A stretch of DNA of 64,000 nt from Candidatus Mediterraneibacter faecavium (GTDB lineage Bacteria; Bacillota; Clostridia; Lachnospirales; Lachnospiraceae). Below, piece by piece: positions 43,637-51,261 of this stretch (position 1 is the first letter of the stretch; the number at the start of each line of letters is the position of its first letter). The notes beneath the pieces are model-generated. The model ran no database searches and was not told the origin of the DNA. It was given only the letters and a program-made list of their open reading frames with translations. The position numbers and the translations under genes are program-made. Location: the NCBI GenBank assembly GCA_019119995.1, contig DWVY01000007.1, forward strand, positions 1-64,000. The letters are read 5' to 3'.

Positions 43637-44653
43637 TTAATTAAAGCCGATCAGTCGTCTTGCCACGCTGTATGCGAGGGAAGAGACCTTCCTGCCCGGA
43701 CGCCCCGGCAGGTTCATGGTCTGCCCGAGGATGCCGTAGCGGATCTTGATATAGGTCTTATAGTCTTTCCGCTTCAGATAGTCCCAGAGCTCTTTCTTCT
43801 TGATCAGATTCTCCTGCTTCTTGGAGCGGATGCACAGGATGGAGGAGACGGTCATCATGATCGCCAGATAGTTGATCATATATTTGCGGAGCTTTTTGCT
43901 CGTGATCATCTTAAGCTCGTACATGGCGATCATCGTTTTGGTGACGAAGAGCTGCTGGTCGATCCTGCTGATCATGACTTTCTCGTTGACGGACTGGTCT
44001 TCGCGCCCGATGAAATACCGGTAGAAGTCCACGTTCAGGTAATACAGTGTGCGCACGTGCGGAAGCGGATAATATACATAGATATTGTCTACATAGAATG
44101 TGTGCTTCGGCAGCTCAAGCTGGCAGAGCTTGAGCATCTCCGTGCGGTAGATGACAGAGTGCATCAGGATGTACTGATCCAGACGGAAACGCCCGATATC
44201 GTCCCAGCGGAAGATCTGGTTCTCCGGGAGCACGTTGTCATAGCGGATCACCTTCTTGTGCTCCATGCCGACTTTTTCATATACATAGTTTGCGATGACC
44301 ATATCGACTTCCGAGTCCGCCTCAACAAAGCCTTTGACCGCGTCGAGGATCTTAAGGAGCGAATCCTTATCCACCCAGTCGTCGCTGTCCACAACCTTAA
44401 AATACTTTCCGGTGGCGTGCTGCAGACCGCAGTTGACAGCGTCGCCGTGTCCTCCGTTTTCTTTTTTGACAGCTTTTACGATCGTGGGGTACTTTTCCTG
44501 ATAGCGCTCGGCTATTTTCTGCGTGCCGTCTTTGGAACCGTCGTTGACCACGAGGATCTCAACGTCTTCCCCGCCAACGAGGATGGAGTTGATCGCCTTT
44601 TCCATATAGGCTTCCGAATTATAGCACGGTATGGCAAATGAGATATACTTCAT
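43637..44653 (-). CDS. Family 2 glycosyltransferase
   Basis: 338 residues with a GT-A fold: ISFAIPCYNSEAYMEKAINSI start, VEILVVNDGSKDGT, KENGGHGDAVNCGL, and metal-binding VDSDDWVD (residues about 90-97). The last 100 residues are basic with a hydrophobic stretch (YLAIMMTVSSIL), suggesting membrane association. Probable role in cell-surface glycan assembly; donor and acceptor unknown. GGAGG precedes the start. Stands alone between rubrerythrin and phosphofructokinase. Confidence 0.92.
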   Translation of the reverse strand: MKYISFAIPCYNSEAYMEKAINSILVGGEDVEILVVNDGSKDGTQKIAERYQEKYPTIVKAVKKENGGHGDAVNCGLQHATGKYFKVVDSDDWVDKDSLLKILDAVKGFVEADSEVDMVIANYVYEKVGMEHKKVIRYDNVLPENQIFRWDDIGRFRLDQYILMHSVIYRTEMLKLCQLELPKHTFYVDNIYVYYPLPHVRTLYYLNVDFYRYFIGREDQSVNEKVMISRIDQQLFVTKTMIAMYELKMITSKKLRKYMINYLAIMMTVSSILCIRSKKQENLIKKKELWDYLKRKDYKTYIKIRYGILGQTMNLPGRPGRKVSSLAYSVARRLIGFN

Positions 44654-44747
44654 ACTTTTCCTCCCTATAGTAAGATAACTGTGATTACCCTATAGTTTAC
44701 CGCAAAAAAAATTTTTTAACAACTCTGAATTCAAGCGGAAATTCACA

Positions 44748-44776
44748 TTGTAAATTTTGTTCTTTTCAGATATAGT
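44748..44776 (+). promoter_or_regulatory. Predicted phosphofructokinase promoter
   Basis: TTGTAA, 17-bp spacer, TATAGT, 55 bp before the ATG. Confidence 0.5.
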
Positions 44777-44830
44777 AGTGGTGTCGGTTTTGAACGGTAA
44801 ACGAAGTGTTAAGATAAGAGGAGGAGACGA

Positions 44831-46054
44831 ATGAAGAAAAATGTGATCGTAGGGCAGTCGGGAGGACCGACCGCTGTTATAAATGCGAGTCTGTACGGGG
44901 TGGTATATGAAGCGCTGAACAGGGAGGATACCTGCGGGACAGTGTATGGAATGATCAACGGGATTGAGGGATTCTTAAACGATCAGATCATGGATATGGA
45001 ACCGCTGGAACGCTCCGGGGAATTGGAGCTTATTAAGACAACGCCGGGGTCTTATCTGGGATCGTGCAGATATAAGCTGCCGGAAGACCTGGAGGACGAA
45101 GTATATCCGAAGCTGTTTGAGAAGTTCGGACAGTACGGGATCGGGTATTTCTTCTATATTGGCGGCAATGATTCCATGGATACGGTGAGCAAGCTCTCAC
45201 GCTATGCGGAAAAAACAGGAAGCGATATCCGCTTTATGGGGATTCCGAAGACCATCGACAACGATCTCGTGCGTACGGACCACACGCCGGGATTCGGAAG
45301 CGCTGCGAAATATGTGGCGTCCACCGTCCGGGAAATCGCGGTAGATGCGTCCGTATATGACAATAAGAAGTCTGTCACCATTGTGGAGATCATGGGACGG
45401 CACGCAGGATGGCTGACGGCGGCCAGCGTACTTGCCCGGAAGTTCGAAGGGGACAACCCGGTGCTCATCTATCTGCCGGAGACGGCGTTTGACACAGAAA
45501 AATTCCTCGACGACGTCAGAGCGGCGCTGGAGAAGACATCGAATCTGGTCGTATGTATTTCAGAAGGAATCAACGATGGAAACGGAACATTTATCTGCGA
45601 GCTTGCAAGCGATGTAGGCGTAGATAATTTCGGACACAAGATGCTGACCGGTTCCGGAAAATATCTGGAGAATCTGGTAAAAGACAGGATCGGCGTGAAG
45701 GTAAGATCCATCGAACTCAATGTGTGCCAGAGATGTTCGTCCGCAATGCTCTCGGCTGCAGATCAGAAAGAAGCTATCGCCTCCGGCGCATACGGCGTGA
45801 AATGCGCCGTCGAGGGTGAGACAGGAAAAATGATTGGCTTCTCCCGTCTGCCGGGTGCAGACTATAAGATCGACTATGTGGCGGAAGATGTAAACCTGAT
45901 CTGCAATCAGGAAAAGACTGTTCCTCTTGAGTGGATTACGGGGGATGGCTCGGATATCGGGCAGGAGTTTATTGATTATGCGCTGCCGCTCATACAGGGC
46001 GGAGTGAAAGTGCCGGAGGAAGACGGGCTGCCGAAGTTTGCATACCGGAAATAG
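44831..46054 (+). CDS. 6-phosphofructokinase, probably PPi-dependent
   Basis: Phosphorylates fructose 6-phosphate. 407 residues, longer than bacterial ATP-PfkA (about 320). GQSGGPTAVINASL binds the phosphoryl donor; the discriminating motif is GGNDS: Asp in the second position, where ATP enzymes have Gly, points to pyrophosphate as donor, while Asn replaces the usual first Asp. PKTIDND holds the catalytic Asp, and MGRHAGW binds the sugar phosphate. GGAGGAGA precedes the ATG. Confidence 0.92.
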   Translation: MKKNVIVGQSGGPTAVINASLYGVVYEALNREDTCGTVYGMINGIEGFLNDQIMDMEPLERSGELELIKTTPGSYLGSCRYKLPEDLEDEVYPKLFEKFGQYGIGYFFYIGGNDSMDTVSKLSRYAEKTGSDIRFMGIPKTIDNDLVRTDHTPGFGSAAKYVASTVREIAVDASVYDNKKSVTIVEIMGRHAGWLTAASVLARKFEGDNPVLIYLPETAFDTEKFLDDVRAALEKTSNLVVCISEGINDGNGTFICELASDVGVDNFGHKMLTGSGKYLENLVKDRIGVKVRSIELNVCQRCSSAMLSAADQKEAIASGAYGVKCAVEGETGKMIGFSRLPGADYKIDYVAEDVNLICNQEKTVPLEWITGDGSDIGQEFIDYALPLIQGGVKVPEEDGLPKFAYRK

Positions 46055-46120
46055 GAGTTCTTTATACAGGGTGGAGGCGTTACAGGCGAGCGCGGACGGA
46101 GGCTGCCGGGAGGATCCCAA

Positions 46121-46327
46121 ATGATAGATATAAAAGATAAGGGCTATTGTCCTACTTTAGAGGAAATAGGAGAATATATTGGTAATCCTGTTTTTATGCA
46201 GTTCTGTTCAGACATGAAAGCTCAGTATGACTGCGTCGGGAAAACAGAGTTCAGTTCCTGCAGCTGGATGCCCGGCTGGAACGTAAAATTCAAAAAAGCG
46301 GGGAAAAACCTGTGCACCGTGAGTTAA
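46121..46327 (+). pseudogene. DUF3788-like gene, 3'-truncated
   Basis: Good ribosome site (GGGAGG) and start MIDIKDKGYCPTLEEIGEYI, matching the N-terminal half of DUF3788 proteins (YIGNPVF, CSWMPGWNVKFKKAGKNLCT). The family normally runs to about 140 residues; here it stops at residue 68, immediately after the CT motif that precedes the lost half. The following frame begins within its last 16 bp. A deletion or recombination junction at about 46315-46325 is the simplest reading. Confidence 0.65.
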
Positions 46328-47031
46328 CGAAAGATTTTCCAAAAGAAACCATAGATGATGCTATTGAATATAATCCGGCTCATGCGGGCATCACGACAGA
46401 ACAGATTGAAAAATATGCGAACGAAGTTATAAAGTTTGAGAGAAACTGTGTGACAGGTATTTCGGCTGCATTATCCGCTCCGGGTGGGTTTGCTATGGCG
46501 GCGACAATTCCGGCGGATATCGCGCAATATTACGGATACATGCTCCGCGTTACGCAGAAACTGCTCTATCTGTACGGATTCCCACAGATTGACGTTACAG
46601 AAAAAGGAAGAAAATTTGATACAGAAACACTGAATATTCTTACGCTATGCCTCGGGGTAATGTATGGAGTGGCAGGAGCTAATAATGCATTGAAGGCGGT
46701 GGCAAAAGCACTTGGTGTAGGCGTTCAGAAGCAATTAATGAAGAAGGCACTGACGAAGGGAACTGTTTATCCGATCGTTAAAAGTGTTGCAAAATGGTTT
46801 GGCGTAAAGATGACGAAAGAGGTTTTTACAGGATTTTTCAAGCATGCGATCCCTGTCGTGGGAGGTGTTATAGGAGGCGGGCTTACATACATGTCATTTA
46901 AACCGTGCTGTGATAAATTGAAACAGTCATTGCAGGATACTGTTTTGAGCAATCCGGATAAGCAGGACTCGGATCCTGTGATCGATGTGACGGAAGAAAT
47001 CGAAAATTTGAACGAAAGTGAAGAGGGATAA
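46312..47031 (+). CDS. EcsC-like protein, possibly 5'-truncated
   Basis: 239 residues. The segment VTGISAALSAPGGFAMAATIPADIAQYYGYMLRVTQ resembles EcsC-family proteins of bacteria; later regions have two hydrophobic stretches (IPVVGGVIGGGLTYMSF) and an acidic tail (ENLNESEEG). The frame begins with GTG 46312 in overlap with the DUF3788 fragment; GGGG upstream could serve as ribosome site, but a normal N-terminus may have been lost at the junction. DUF4230 gene starts 5 bp after the stop. Confidence 0.6.
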   Translation: MHRELTKDFPKETIDDAIEYNPAHAGITTEQIEKYANEVIKFERNCVTGISAALSAPGGFAMAATIPADIAQYYGYMLRVTQKLLYLYGFPQIDVTEKGRKFDTETLNILTLCLGVMYGVAGANNALKAVAKALGVGVQKQLMKKALTKGTVYPIVKSVAKWFGVKMTKEVFTGFFKHAIPVVGGVIGGGLTYMSFKPCCDKLKQSLQDTVLSNPDKQDSDPVIDVTEEIENLNESEEG

Positions 47032-47036
47032 AAGAG

Positions 47037-47651
47037 ATGGAAAAGAAAAAACAAAGGGGATCAAAACTTTTGAAATACTGGCTTTCCAAAACGGCGGTAA
47101 AGATCATTCTTGTGATCATAGTGCTGCTGGTGATAGTTCTGGGCGTCGGAAAATACTTTATGACAGAAAGCAAGACCACGAAGATCGGCTTTGAGGATAT
47201 CGGGGAGCTGGCGACTCAGTCCGCATACTGTACGGAAGTAAACGTGACAGAGGCGGCAAGAGAGCTGTTTGGTGTGGAAATACCATTTACAGAAAGCAAG
47301 TATATCTACAGCTATGATATTGTTATCAAGGCTGGATTTAATTTTGAGAAAATCGAATGGAAGTTAAACGATCACAGGATAGAAGTGAAGCTCCCGGAGA
47401 CAAAAATATTGAGCAGCGAGATCAATCTGGATTCGTTTAAATTGTATCATGAAGATGAGAGTATTTTCAGACAGATTACTATGGACGAGAATAATGAGGC
47501 GCTGAAATCCATGCAGGAAAACGCAGAAAAGGATGCAGTGGCAAATGGACTTCTCGATAATGCCCGCGCAAATGCGGAGACGATCCTTACCGGGTTCTTT
47601 GCCAGCGCGTACGACATGGATGAATATGAGATCGTATTTACAGATAAATAA
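47037..47651 (+). CDS. DUF4230 membrane-anchored protein
   Basis: 204 residues. A Lys-rich start, one transmembrane helix at about 22-43 (VKIILVIIVLLVIVLGVG), and an extracellular domain with the DUF4230 features: GFEDIGELATQSAYCTEV, YSYDIVIKAGFNFEKI and VKLPETKILSSEI. Ends with a helical segment and FASAYDMDEYEIVF. The molecular role is not known. A 27-residue membrane peptide gene follows at 47677. Confidence 0.85.
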   Translation: MEKKKQRGSKLLKYWLSKTAVKIILVIIVLLVIVLGVGKYFMTESKTTKIGFEDIGELATQSAYCTEVNVTEAARELFGVEIPFTESKYIYSYDIVIKAGFNFEKIEWKLNDHRIEVKLPETKILSSEINLDSFKLYHEDESIFRQITMDENNEALKSMQENAEKDAVANGLLDNARANAETILTGFFASAYDMDEYEIVFTDK

Positions 47652-47676
47652 TAAATGAGTACAGAGGAGAAAAACA

Positions 47677-47760
47677 ATGAAGAAAAAACTGCTTATCGCT
47701 TTAGGGATTATCGTGGCTGTGATCGTGCTGTTCTATTTCGGATTATTTTTGACAGCTTGA
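47677..47760 (+). CDS. 27-residue membrane peptide
   Basis: Starts MKKKLLIALGIIVAVIVL and ends FGLFLTA: a basic N-terminus and one continuous hydrophobic helix with no other domain. GAGGAG lies 9 bp upstream of the ATG, the best support that it is translated. It directly follows the DUF4230 gene and may act with it, as a type I toxin-like peptide, or as a small membrane regulator; none can be shown. Confidence 0.5.
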   Translation: MKKKLLIALGIIVAVIVLFYFGLFLTA

Positions 47761-47840
47761 TCTACAGATTATTGTTTACAGAAGTTTAAGGCTTGCCTGT
47801 GAGTCCTGGCACGGGATTTGGGTTAGTTTTTGCTGATATT

Positions 47841-47875
47841 AAGAGGCGGATGATCCCGTCTCTTTCTTTATGGAT
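47841..47875 (+). terminator. Terminator after the small membrane peptide
   Basis: AAGAGGCGG pairs with CCGTCTCTT (one G-U), 6-nt loop, followed by TCTTTA. Confidence 0.6.
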
Positions 47876-47885
47876 TCACAAATTC

Positions 47886-47942
47886 AGCTAATATATTATC
47901 TGAAACTTGATATATCCCATGGAATAAGCTAATATATTATCT
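47886..47942 (+). repeat. Duplicated 16-bp operator-like element before the HipB-like gene
   Basis: AGCTAATATATTATCT occurs exactly at 47886-47901 and 47927-47942, start to start 41 bp (about four helical turns). Each holds the palindrome TAATATATTA. The second covers the -10 box and ends one base before the ATG. Confidence 0.75.
47907..47935 (+). promoter_or_regulatory. Promoter giving a predicted leaderless mRNA
   Basis: TTGATA, 17-bp spacer, TAATAT at 47930-47935. A start site seven bases downstream falls on the A of the ATG at 47943, and no ribosome binding site is present. Confidence 0.55.
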
Positions 47943-48242
47943 ATGCATAATTTCAATTTTTTATCCAAAACACCAAAAGAGATCGATAAGCTGATCGCTG
48001 CCCGCATCCGTAACATCCGCCGGAGGAGGAAGATTTCACAGAAAAGACTGAGCGAGAAGTCAGGAGTAAGCCTGGGGTCTGTGAAGCGGTTTGAGAGCAG
48101 CGGTGAGATTTCCTTGATCTCACTGACTAAGATCGCGATCGCACTGGATCTTGAAAATGAACTGGAAGGACTGTTTGAGCATGTTCCGTTCCTTTCGATT
48201 GAGGAGGTCATAAATGGAGAAGACGAAAAGACTGAAAGTTAA
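47943..48242 (+). CDS. HipB-like XRE-family regulator
   Basis: 99 residues with a Cro/C1-type helix-turn-helix at about 22-72 (RNIRRRRKISQKRLSEKSGVSLGSVKRFE). Followed at 48214 by an overlapping frame with a HipA N-terminal segment, so it is the antitoxin/regulator part of a HipBA-like pair. The ATG has no ribosome site; the operator and -10 box abut it, suggesting leaderless, autoregulated expression. As its toxin partner is truncated, it may act only on itself or on other sites. Confidence 0.82.
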   Translation: MHNFNFLSKTPKEIDKLIAARIRNIRRRRKISQKRLSEKSGVSLGSVKRFESSGEISLISLTKIAIALDLENELEGLFEHVPFLSIEEVINGEDEKTES

Positions 48243-48333
48243 ATATCACAGGCGTGATGTCGGGACGATGGCTCTCTGGCAGGGACGGCTGGCTGCGTTT
48301 GAGTACAGTACAGAGACGCTTCCTTTATGCTGA
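48214..48333 (+). pseudogene. Truncated HipA N-terminus
   Basis: 39 codons beginning MEKTKRLKVKYHRRDVGTMA and containing GRLAAFEYST, the start of the HipA N-subdomain. It stops after LPLC; the kinase domain (about 350 residues) is missing. ATG follows GAGGAGG in the upstream gene. Loss of the toxin body is the likely reason; a very small HipS-like protein is a less likely alternative because the segment is shorter. Confidence 0.55.
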
Positions 48334-48334
48334 T

Positions 48335-48385
48335 TTCCTTCGGAAAAATGTATATATTCGATTGATATTCCTTCAGAAAAGTGTA
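48335..48385 (+). repeat. Direct repeat TTCCTTCRGAAAARTGTA before the DUF4143 ATPase
   Basis: 18-mers at 48335-48352 and 48368-48385 match at 16 of 18 positions. Each has a TTCC-TTC-GGAA-like half-palindrome. The second copy fills the spacer of the promoter at 48362-48390. Confidence 0.6.
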
Positions 48386-48390
48386 ATACT
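48362..48390 (+). promoter_or_regulatory. Predicted promoter of the DUF4143 ATPase
   Basis: TTGATA, 17-bp spacer, AATACT, with a repeat element in the spacer, so likely regulated. Confidence 0.4.
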
Positions 48391-48418
48391 ATAACAAAGA
48401 GGTAAAAGGAGTGATCAT

Positions 48419-49705
48419 ATGCAGCGTATAGCTATGAAAAAGCTGAAGGAATGGAAGACGAAGCGGAACCGCAAGCCATTGATCTTAAAAGGTGCGAGAC
48501 AGGTCGGGAAAACCTGGCTTATGAAACAATTCGGAGCGGACTGTTTTAAAAATGTAGCTTACATCAATTTTGACAGCGATGTCCGTATGCGTCAGATATT
48601 TGAAGACGATTATGACATTTCCAGGATTTTACGGATGATCAACATTGAAACAGGGGTAAAGATCCAGCCGGAGGAGACTCTGATTATTTTTGATGAAGTT
48701 CAGGAAGCGCCAAAGGCAATCTCTTCATTGAAGTATTTTTGTGAGAACGCTCCGGAATATGCAGTGATCGCGGCAGGTTCTCTTCTCGGCGTTGCGATCC
48801 ATGAAGGCGTATCATTTCCGGTGGGAAAAGTAGAAACAATGGAGATCCATCCGATGTCATATCATGAATTTCTGCTTGCGATGGGGGAAGAAAACCTTGC
48901 GGAGCTTCTGGAAGAAAAAGCGTATACGATCATACGAACATTTGCGGACCGGTATATCCACTGGCTGAAGCTTTACTATTACATCGGCGGGATGCCGGAA
49001 GCGGTCAATGATTATGCGGAGAATGGTGATATAACATCTGTCAGGGAAATACAGAAGCAGATCCTGGAACTCTATGAGCAGGATTTCAGCAGGCATACGC
49101 CGGATACAGAGCTTGCGAGACTGCATATGGTATGGAACTCTGTTCCTCTTCAGCTGGCGAAAGAAAATAAGAAATTTTTCTTCGGTCATTTGAAGCAGGG
49201 AGCTAGGGCGAAAGATTTTGAACCTGCCATCGAGTGGCTTCTGGACTGCGGGCTGATCGGTAAAGTTTACCGGGTGGAAAAGCCGGCGGTTCCGCTGAAA
49301 GTATACGTTGATTTCAGCGCGTTTAAGATCTATCTGTCGGATGTGGGGCTTTTGGGAGCAATGAGCGACCTGGATGCAAGGACGATTTTAGAAGGAAATC
49401 AGTTGTTTACAGAATTTAAAGGCGCGCTCACGGAACAGTATGTTTATCAGCAGATCATAGCGGATACGGAGTATACGCCATACTATTTCTCTGCCAATTC
49501 CCACACAGAAATAGATTTTTTGATACAGAAAGAAGGAAATGTGGCGCCGGTGGAGGTAAAGGTGGAAGAAAATGCAAAAGCGAAAAGTCTGCAGGCATAC
49601 TGCAAAAAATACCAGCCCCCTTATGCGGTAAGAACGTCTATGACGGATTACCGCGAGGAGGACTGGATGGTGAATCTGCCGCTGTATGCGATAGAGAATC
49701 TATAG
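48419..49705 (+). CDS. AAA_14/DUF4143 ATP-binding protein
   Basis: 428 residues. Walker A GARQVGKTW (residues about 25-33), Walker B LIIFDEVQEAP, sensor AAGSLLGVAI, then the DUF4143 C-terminal region with TEFKGALTEQYVYQQI, PYYFSANSHTEIDFLI and a nuclease-like VAPVEVKVEENAKAKSL segment. These multi-copy ATPases are common in gut anaerobes; function is not settled. AAAAGGAG precedes the ATG. An 18-bp perfect palindrome (49709-49726) lies between its stop and the convergent gene. Confidence 0.9.
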   Translation: MQRIAMKKLKEWKTKRNRKPLILKGARQVGKTWLMKQFGADCFKNVAYINFDSDVRMRQIFEDDYDISRILRMINIETGVKIQPEETLIIFDEVQEAPKAISSLKYFCENAPEYAVIAAGSLLGVAIHEGVSFPVGKVETMEIHPMSYHEFLLAMGEENLAELLEEKAYTIIRTFADRYIHWLKLYYYIGGMPEAVNDYAENGDITSVREIQKQILELYEQDFSRHTPDTELARLHMVWNSVPLQLAKENKKFFFGHLKQGARAKDFEPAIEWLLDCGLIGKVYRVEKPAVPLKVYVDFSAFKIYLSDVGLLGAMSDLDARTILEGNQLFTEFKGALTEQYVYQQIIADTEYTPYYFSANSHTEIDFLIQKEGNVAPVEVKVEENAKAKSLQAYCKKYQPPYAVRTSMTDYREEDWMVNLPLYAIENL

Positions 49706-49708
49706 ATC

Positions 49709-49726
49709 TGATCCGGTTCCGGATCA
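49709..49726. terminator. Palindromic hairpin between convergent genes
   Basis: TGATCCGG-TT-CCGGATCA, perfect, overlapping the minus-strand stop codon. No T-run. Confidence 0.4.
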
Positions 49727-50428
49727 CGCATTGCCCTCCATCTCGGCAGCGGCTTTATTGATGCATGTGATGGCGTTCAGGCTTCTCGGATACCCGATGT
49801 AGGGCAGACACTGGGAAACGACCCGGATGAGCAAATCTTTGTCATTGCCCAGATTCATATTGCCTTTGGAATGGGCGATGAGCTGCGGCTCACATCCGCC
49901 CTGGGCGGCGAGGAAGCAGAAGGTGATCATCTCACGCTTCTTTAAGTCAAGACCGGTGCGTGTGTAGTAATCGCCGAAGCAGTTCGCTGCCAGCCAGCGG
50001 TTGATGTGTCCTGCTTTCCATGCTTCCTTCATGTGGGCGCCGAAGATGTCGGCCTGTGCCTGCGCGCCTTTCTCCAGGCGGTTTTCCATCGTAGTGGTGG
50101 CCTGGCCTTCCAACGGAAGACTGACGCCTCGGGAGATAAGGATATCATTTGCCGCGTCGAGAAAAGGAAGGACGCGCCCGATCCCCAGATAGTCTACTGC
50201 CTGGTAGACGATTTCTTTGAGCATTACCGGAGTCAGCCCCGCGTCCAGAGCGCGGGGGACTTCCAGGCGGAATGCATCGATTCCCTGGCAGCCGATCAGC
50301 GTGGCTGCAACAGCCATGTGGCGGGTGATCCCGTCGAGCTGCTGTCCCTCTTCATTGACAACTTCGTCAAAAGCAAAATGTTCAAACCGTTCTGCAAATT
50401 CCGGATCTGTAAGTTTATAATCTCTCAT
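49724..50428 (-). CDS. Carboxymuconolactone decarboxylase-family protein
   Basis: 234 residues with two CMD/AhpD-like helical domains. First domain: MAVAATLIGCQGIDAFRLEVPRAL; second: REMITFCFLAAQGGCEPQLIAHSKGNMNLG. The CxxC peroxidase motif of AhpD is not present, so peroxidase activity is unlikely. Start 50428 follows AGGAGGG; the open frame extends upstream into the cupin gene region without a site. Often found beside cupin and oxidoreductase genes as here; exact substrate unknown. Confidence 0.88.
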   Translation of the reverse strand: MRDYKLTDPEFAERFEHFAFDEVVNEEGQQLDGITRHMAVAATLIGCQGIDAFRLEVPRALDAGLTPVMLKEIVYQAVDYLGIGRVLPFLDAANDILISRGVSLPLEGQATTTMENRLEKGAQAQADIFGAHMKEAWKAGHINRWLAANCFGDYYTRTGLDLKKREMITFCFLAAQGGCEPQLIAHSKGNMNLGNDKDLLIRVVSQCLPYIGYPRSLNAITCINKAAAEMEGNA

Positions 50429-50507
50429 TGTAAATCCCTCCTGTGTGAGTCTTAAAATATGCGGCAAGTTCAGCCCGCGCCGGGCGCAAAACCGTAAAAC
50501 CGGACTT

Positions 50508-50945
50508 TTACTGTAATTTAGAGTATGTTTTGTCATCAACCTCTTCCAGCCATTCATTGCCGGTCTCCGTTCCCGGTACTTCGAAAGCAATGTGGGAGAA
50601 CCAGCTGTCGGCTTTGGCTCCGTGCCAGTGCTTTACTTCCGGCGGGATCACGATGACAGTCCCCGGCTCCAGGCTCACAGGCTCTTTCCCCTCTTCCTGA
50701 TACCAGCCGCTCCCGGCTGTGCAGATCAGGATCTGTCCGCCGCCGCTTTTGGCATGGTGGATGTGCCAGTTATTGCGGCAGCCCGGCTCGAAAGTGACGT
50801 TTGCGAGGAAGATGGAACTCTCCCCTGGTTTTGTCAGAGGGTTCAGATAAGAATTGCCGGTAAAATACTGTGCAAAAGCGGAATTTTCTTCGCCCTGGCC
50901 AAATATGTTCGCCTTGTCAAATGTTGTTTTATCTTCGATTTTCAT
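50508..50945 (-). CDS. Cupin-domain protein
   Basis: 145-residue single-domain cupin. Metal-binding motif 1 is NNWHIHHAKSGGGQILICTAG and motif 2 ends in PPEVKHWHGA. It likely binds a metal and a small carbonyl or aromatic compound. AAGGAGG and a TATAAT promoter (50970-50998) precede it. Divergent from the TetR-controlled cluster and followed by the CMD gene. Confidence 0.9.
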   Translation of the reverse strand: MKIEDKTTFDKANIFGQGEENSAFAQYFTGNSYLNPLTKPGESSIFLANVTFEPGCRNNWHIHHAKSGGGQILICTAGSGWYQEEGKEPVSLEPGTVIVIPPEVKHWHGAKADSWFSHIAFEVPGTETGNEWLEEVDDKTYSKLQ

Positions 50946-50969
50946 GATAAATGCCTCCTTTATTGAAAC

Positions 50970-50998
50970 ATTATAGCCTCTGTAAGGAAATTCGTCTA
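50970..50998 (-). promoter_or_regulatory. Cupin gene promoter
   Basis: Minus strand TAGACG, 17-bp spacer, consensus TATAAT. Confidence 0.6.
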
Positions 50999-51137
50999 AT
51001 GCTTAGATCAAATCCCGGATAATGCCTGAGCCGTATTGTGATCATCAGCCGGGAACAGAAAAATACAGCGACAGCCAGAGACATAAGGAGAATACATTAA
51101 TCTGATATTGCGGGAGAGAAAATTTTAGGATTGTATA

Positions 51138-51187
51138 TTGACGCGGTGTCAGAATAGTGCTACAGTAAAGTTGCTGACACGGTGTCA
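51138..51187 (+). promoter_or_regulatory. TetR-type double operator over the redox-cluster promoter
   Basis: Promoter TTGACG, 17-bp spacer, TACAGT (51138-51166). TGACGCGGTGTCA at 51139-51151 overlaps the -35; the perfect palindrome TGACACGGTGTCA lies at 51175-51187, just after the expected start site. Centres are 36 bp apart. A TetR gene lies third in the operon, so autoregulation is likely. Confidence 0.75.
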
Positions 51188-51261
51188 GAATGTGGTGCCC
51201 TGATGTGATAAGTGTGGGGCGCCGGACAGAGAACACGATCTTGCAGAAGGAGGAATTTGAG

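Noticed and set aside
43028-44641. 537-codon plus-strand open frame over rubrerythrin and the glycosyltransferase
   Set aside because: Both minus-strand genes are clear families with ribosome sites; the frame is a codon-bias shadow with no recognisable domain.
48214-48333. HipS-like complete small protein
   Set aside because: Shorter than HipS subunits and lacks a following HipT gene; truncation of HipA is simpler.
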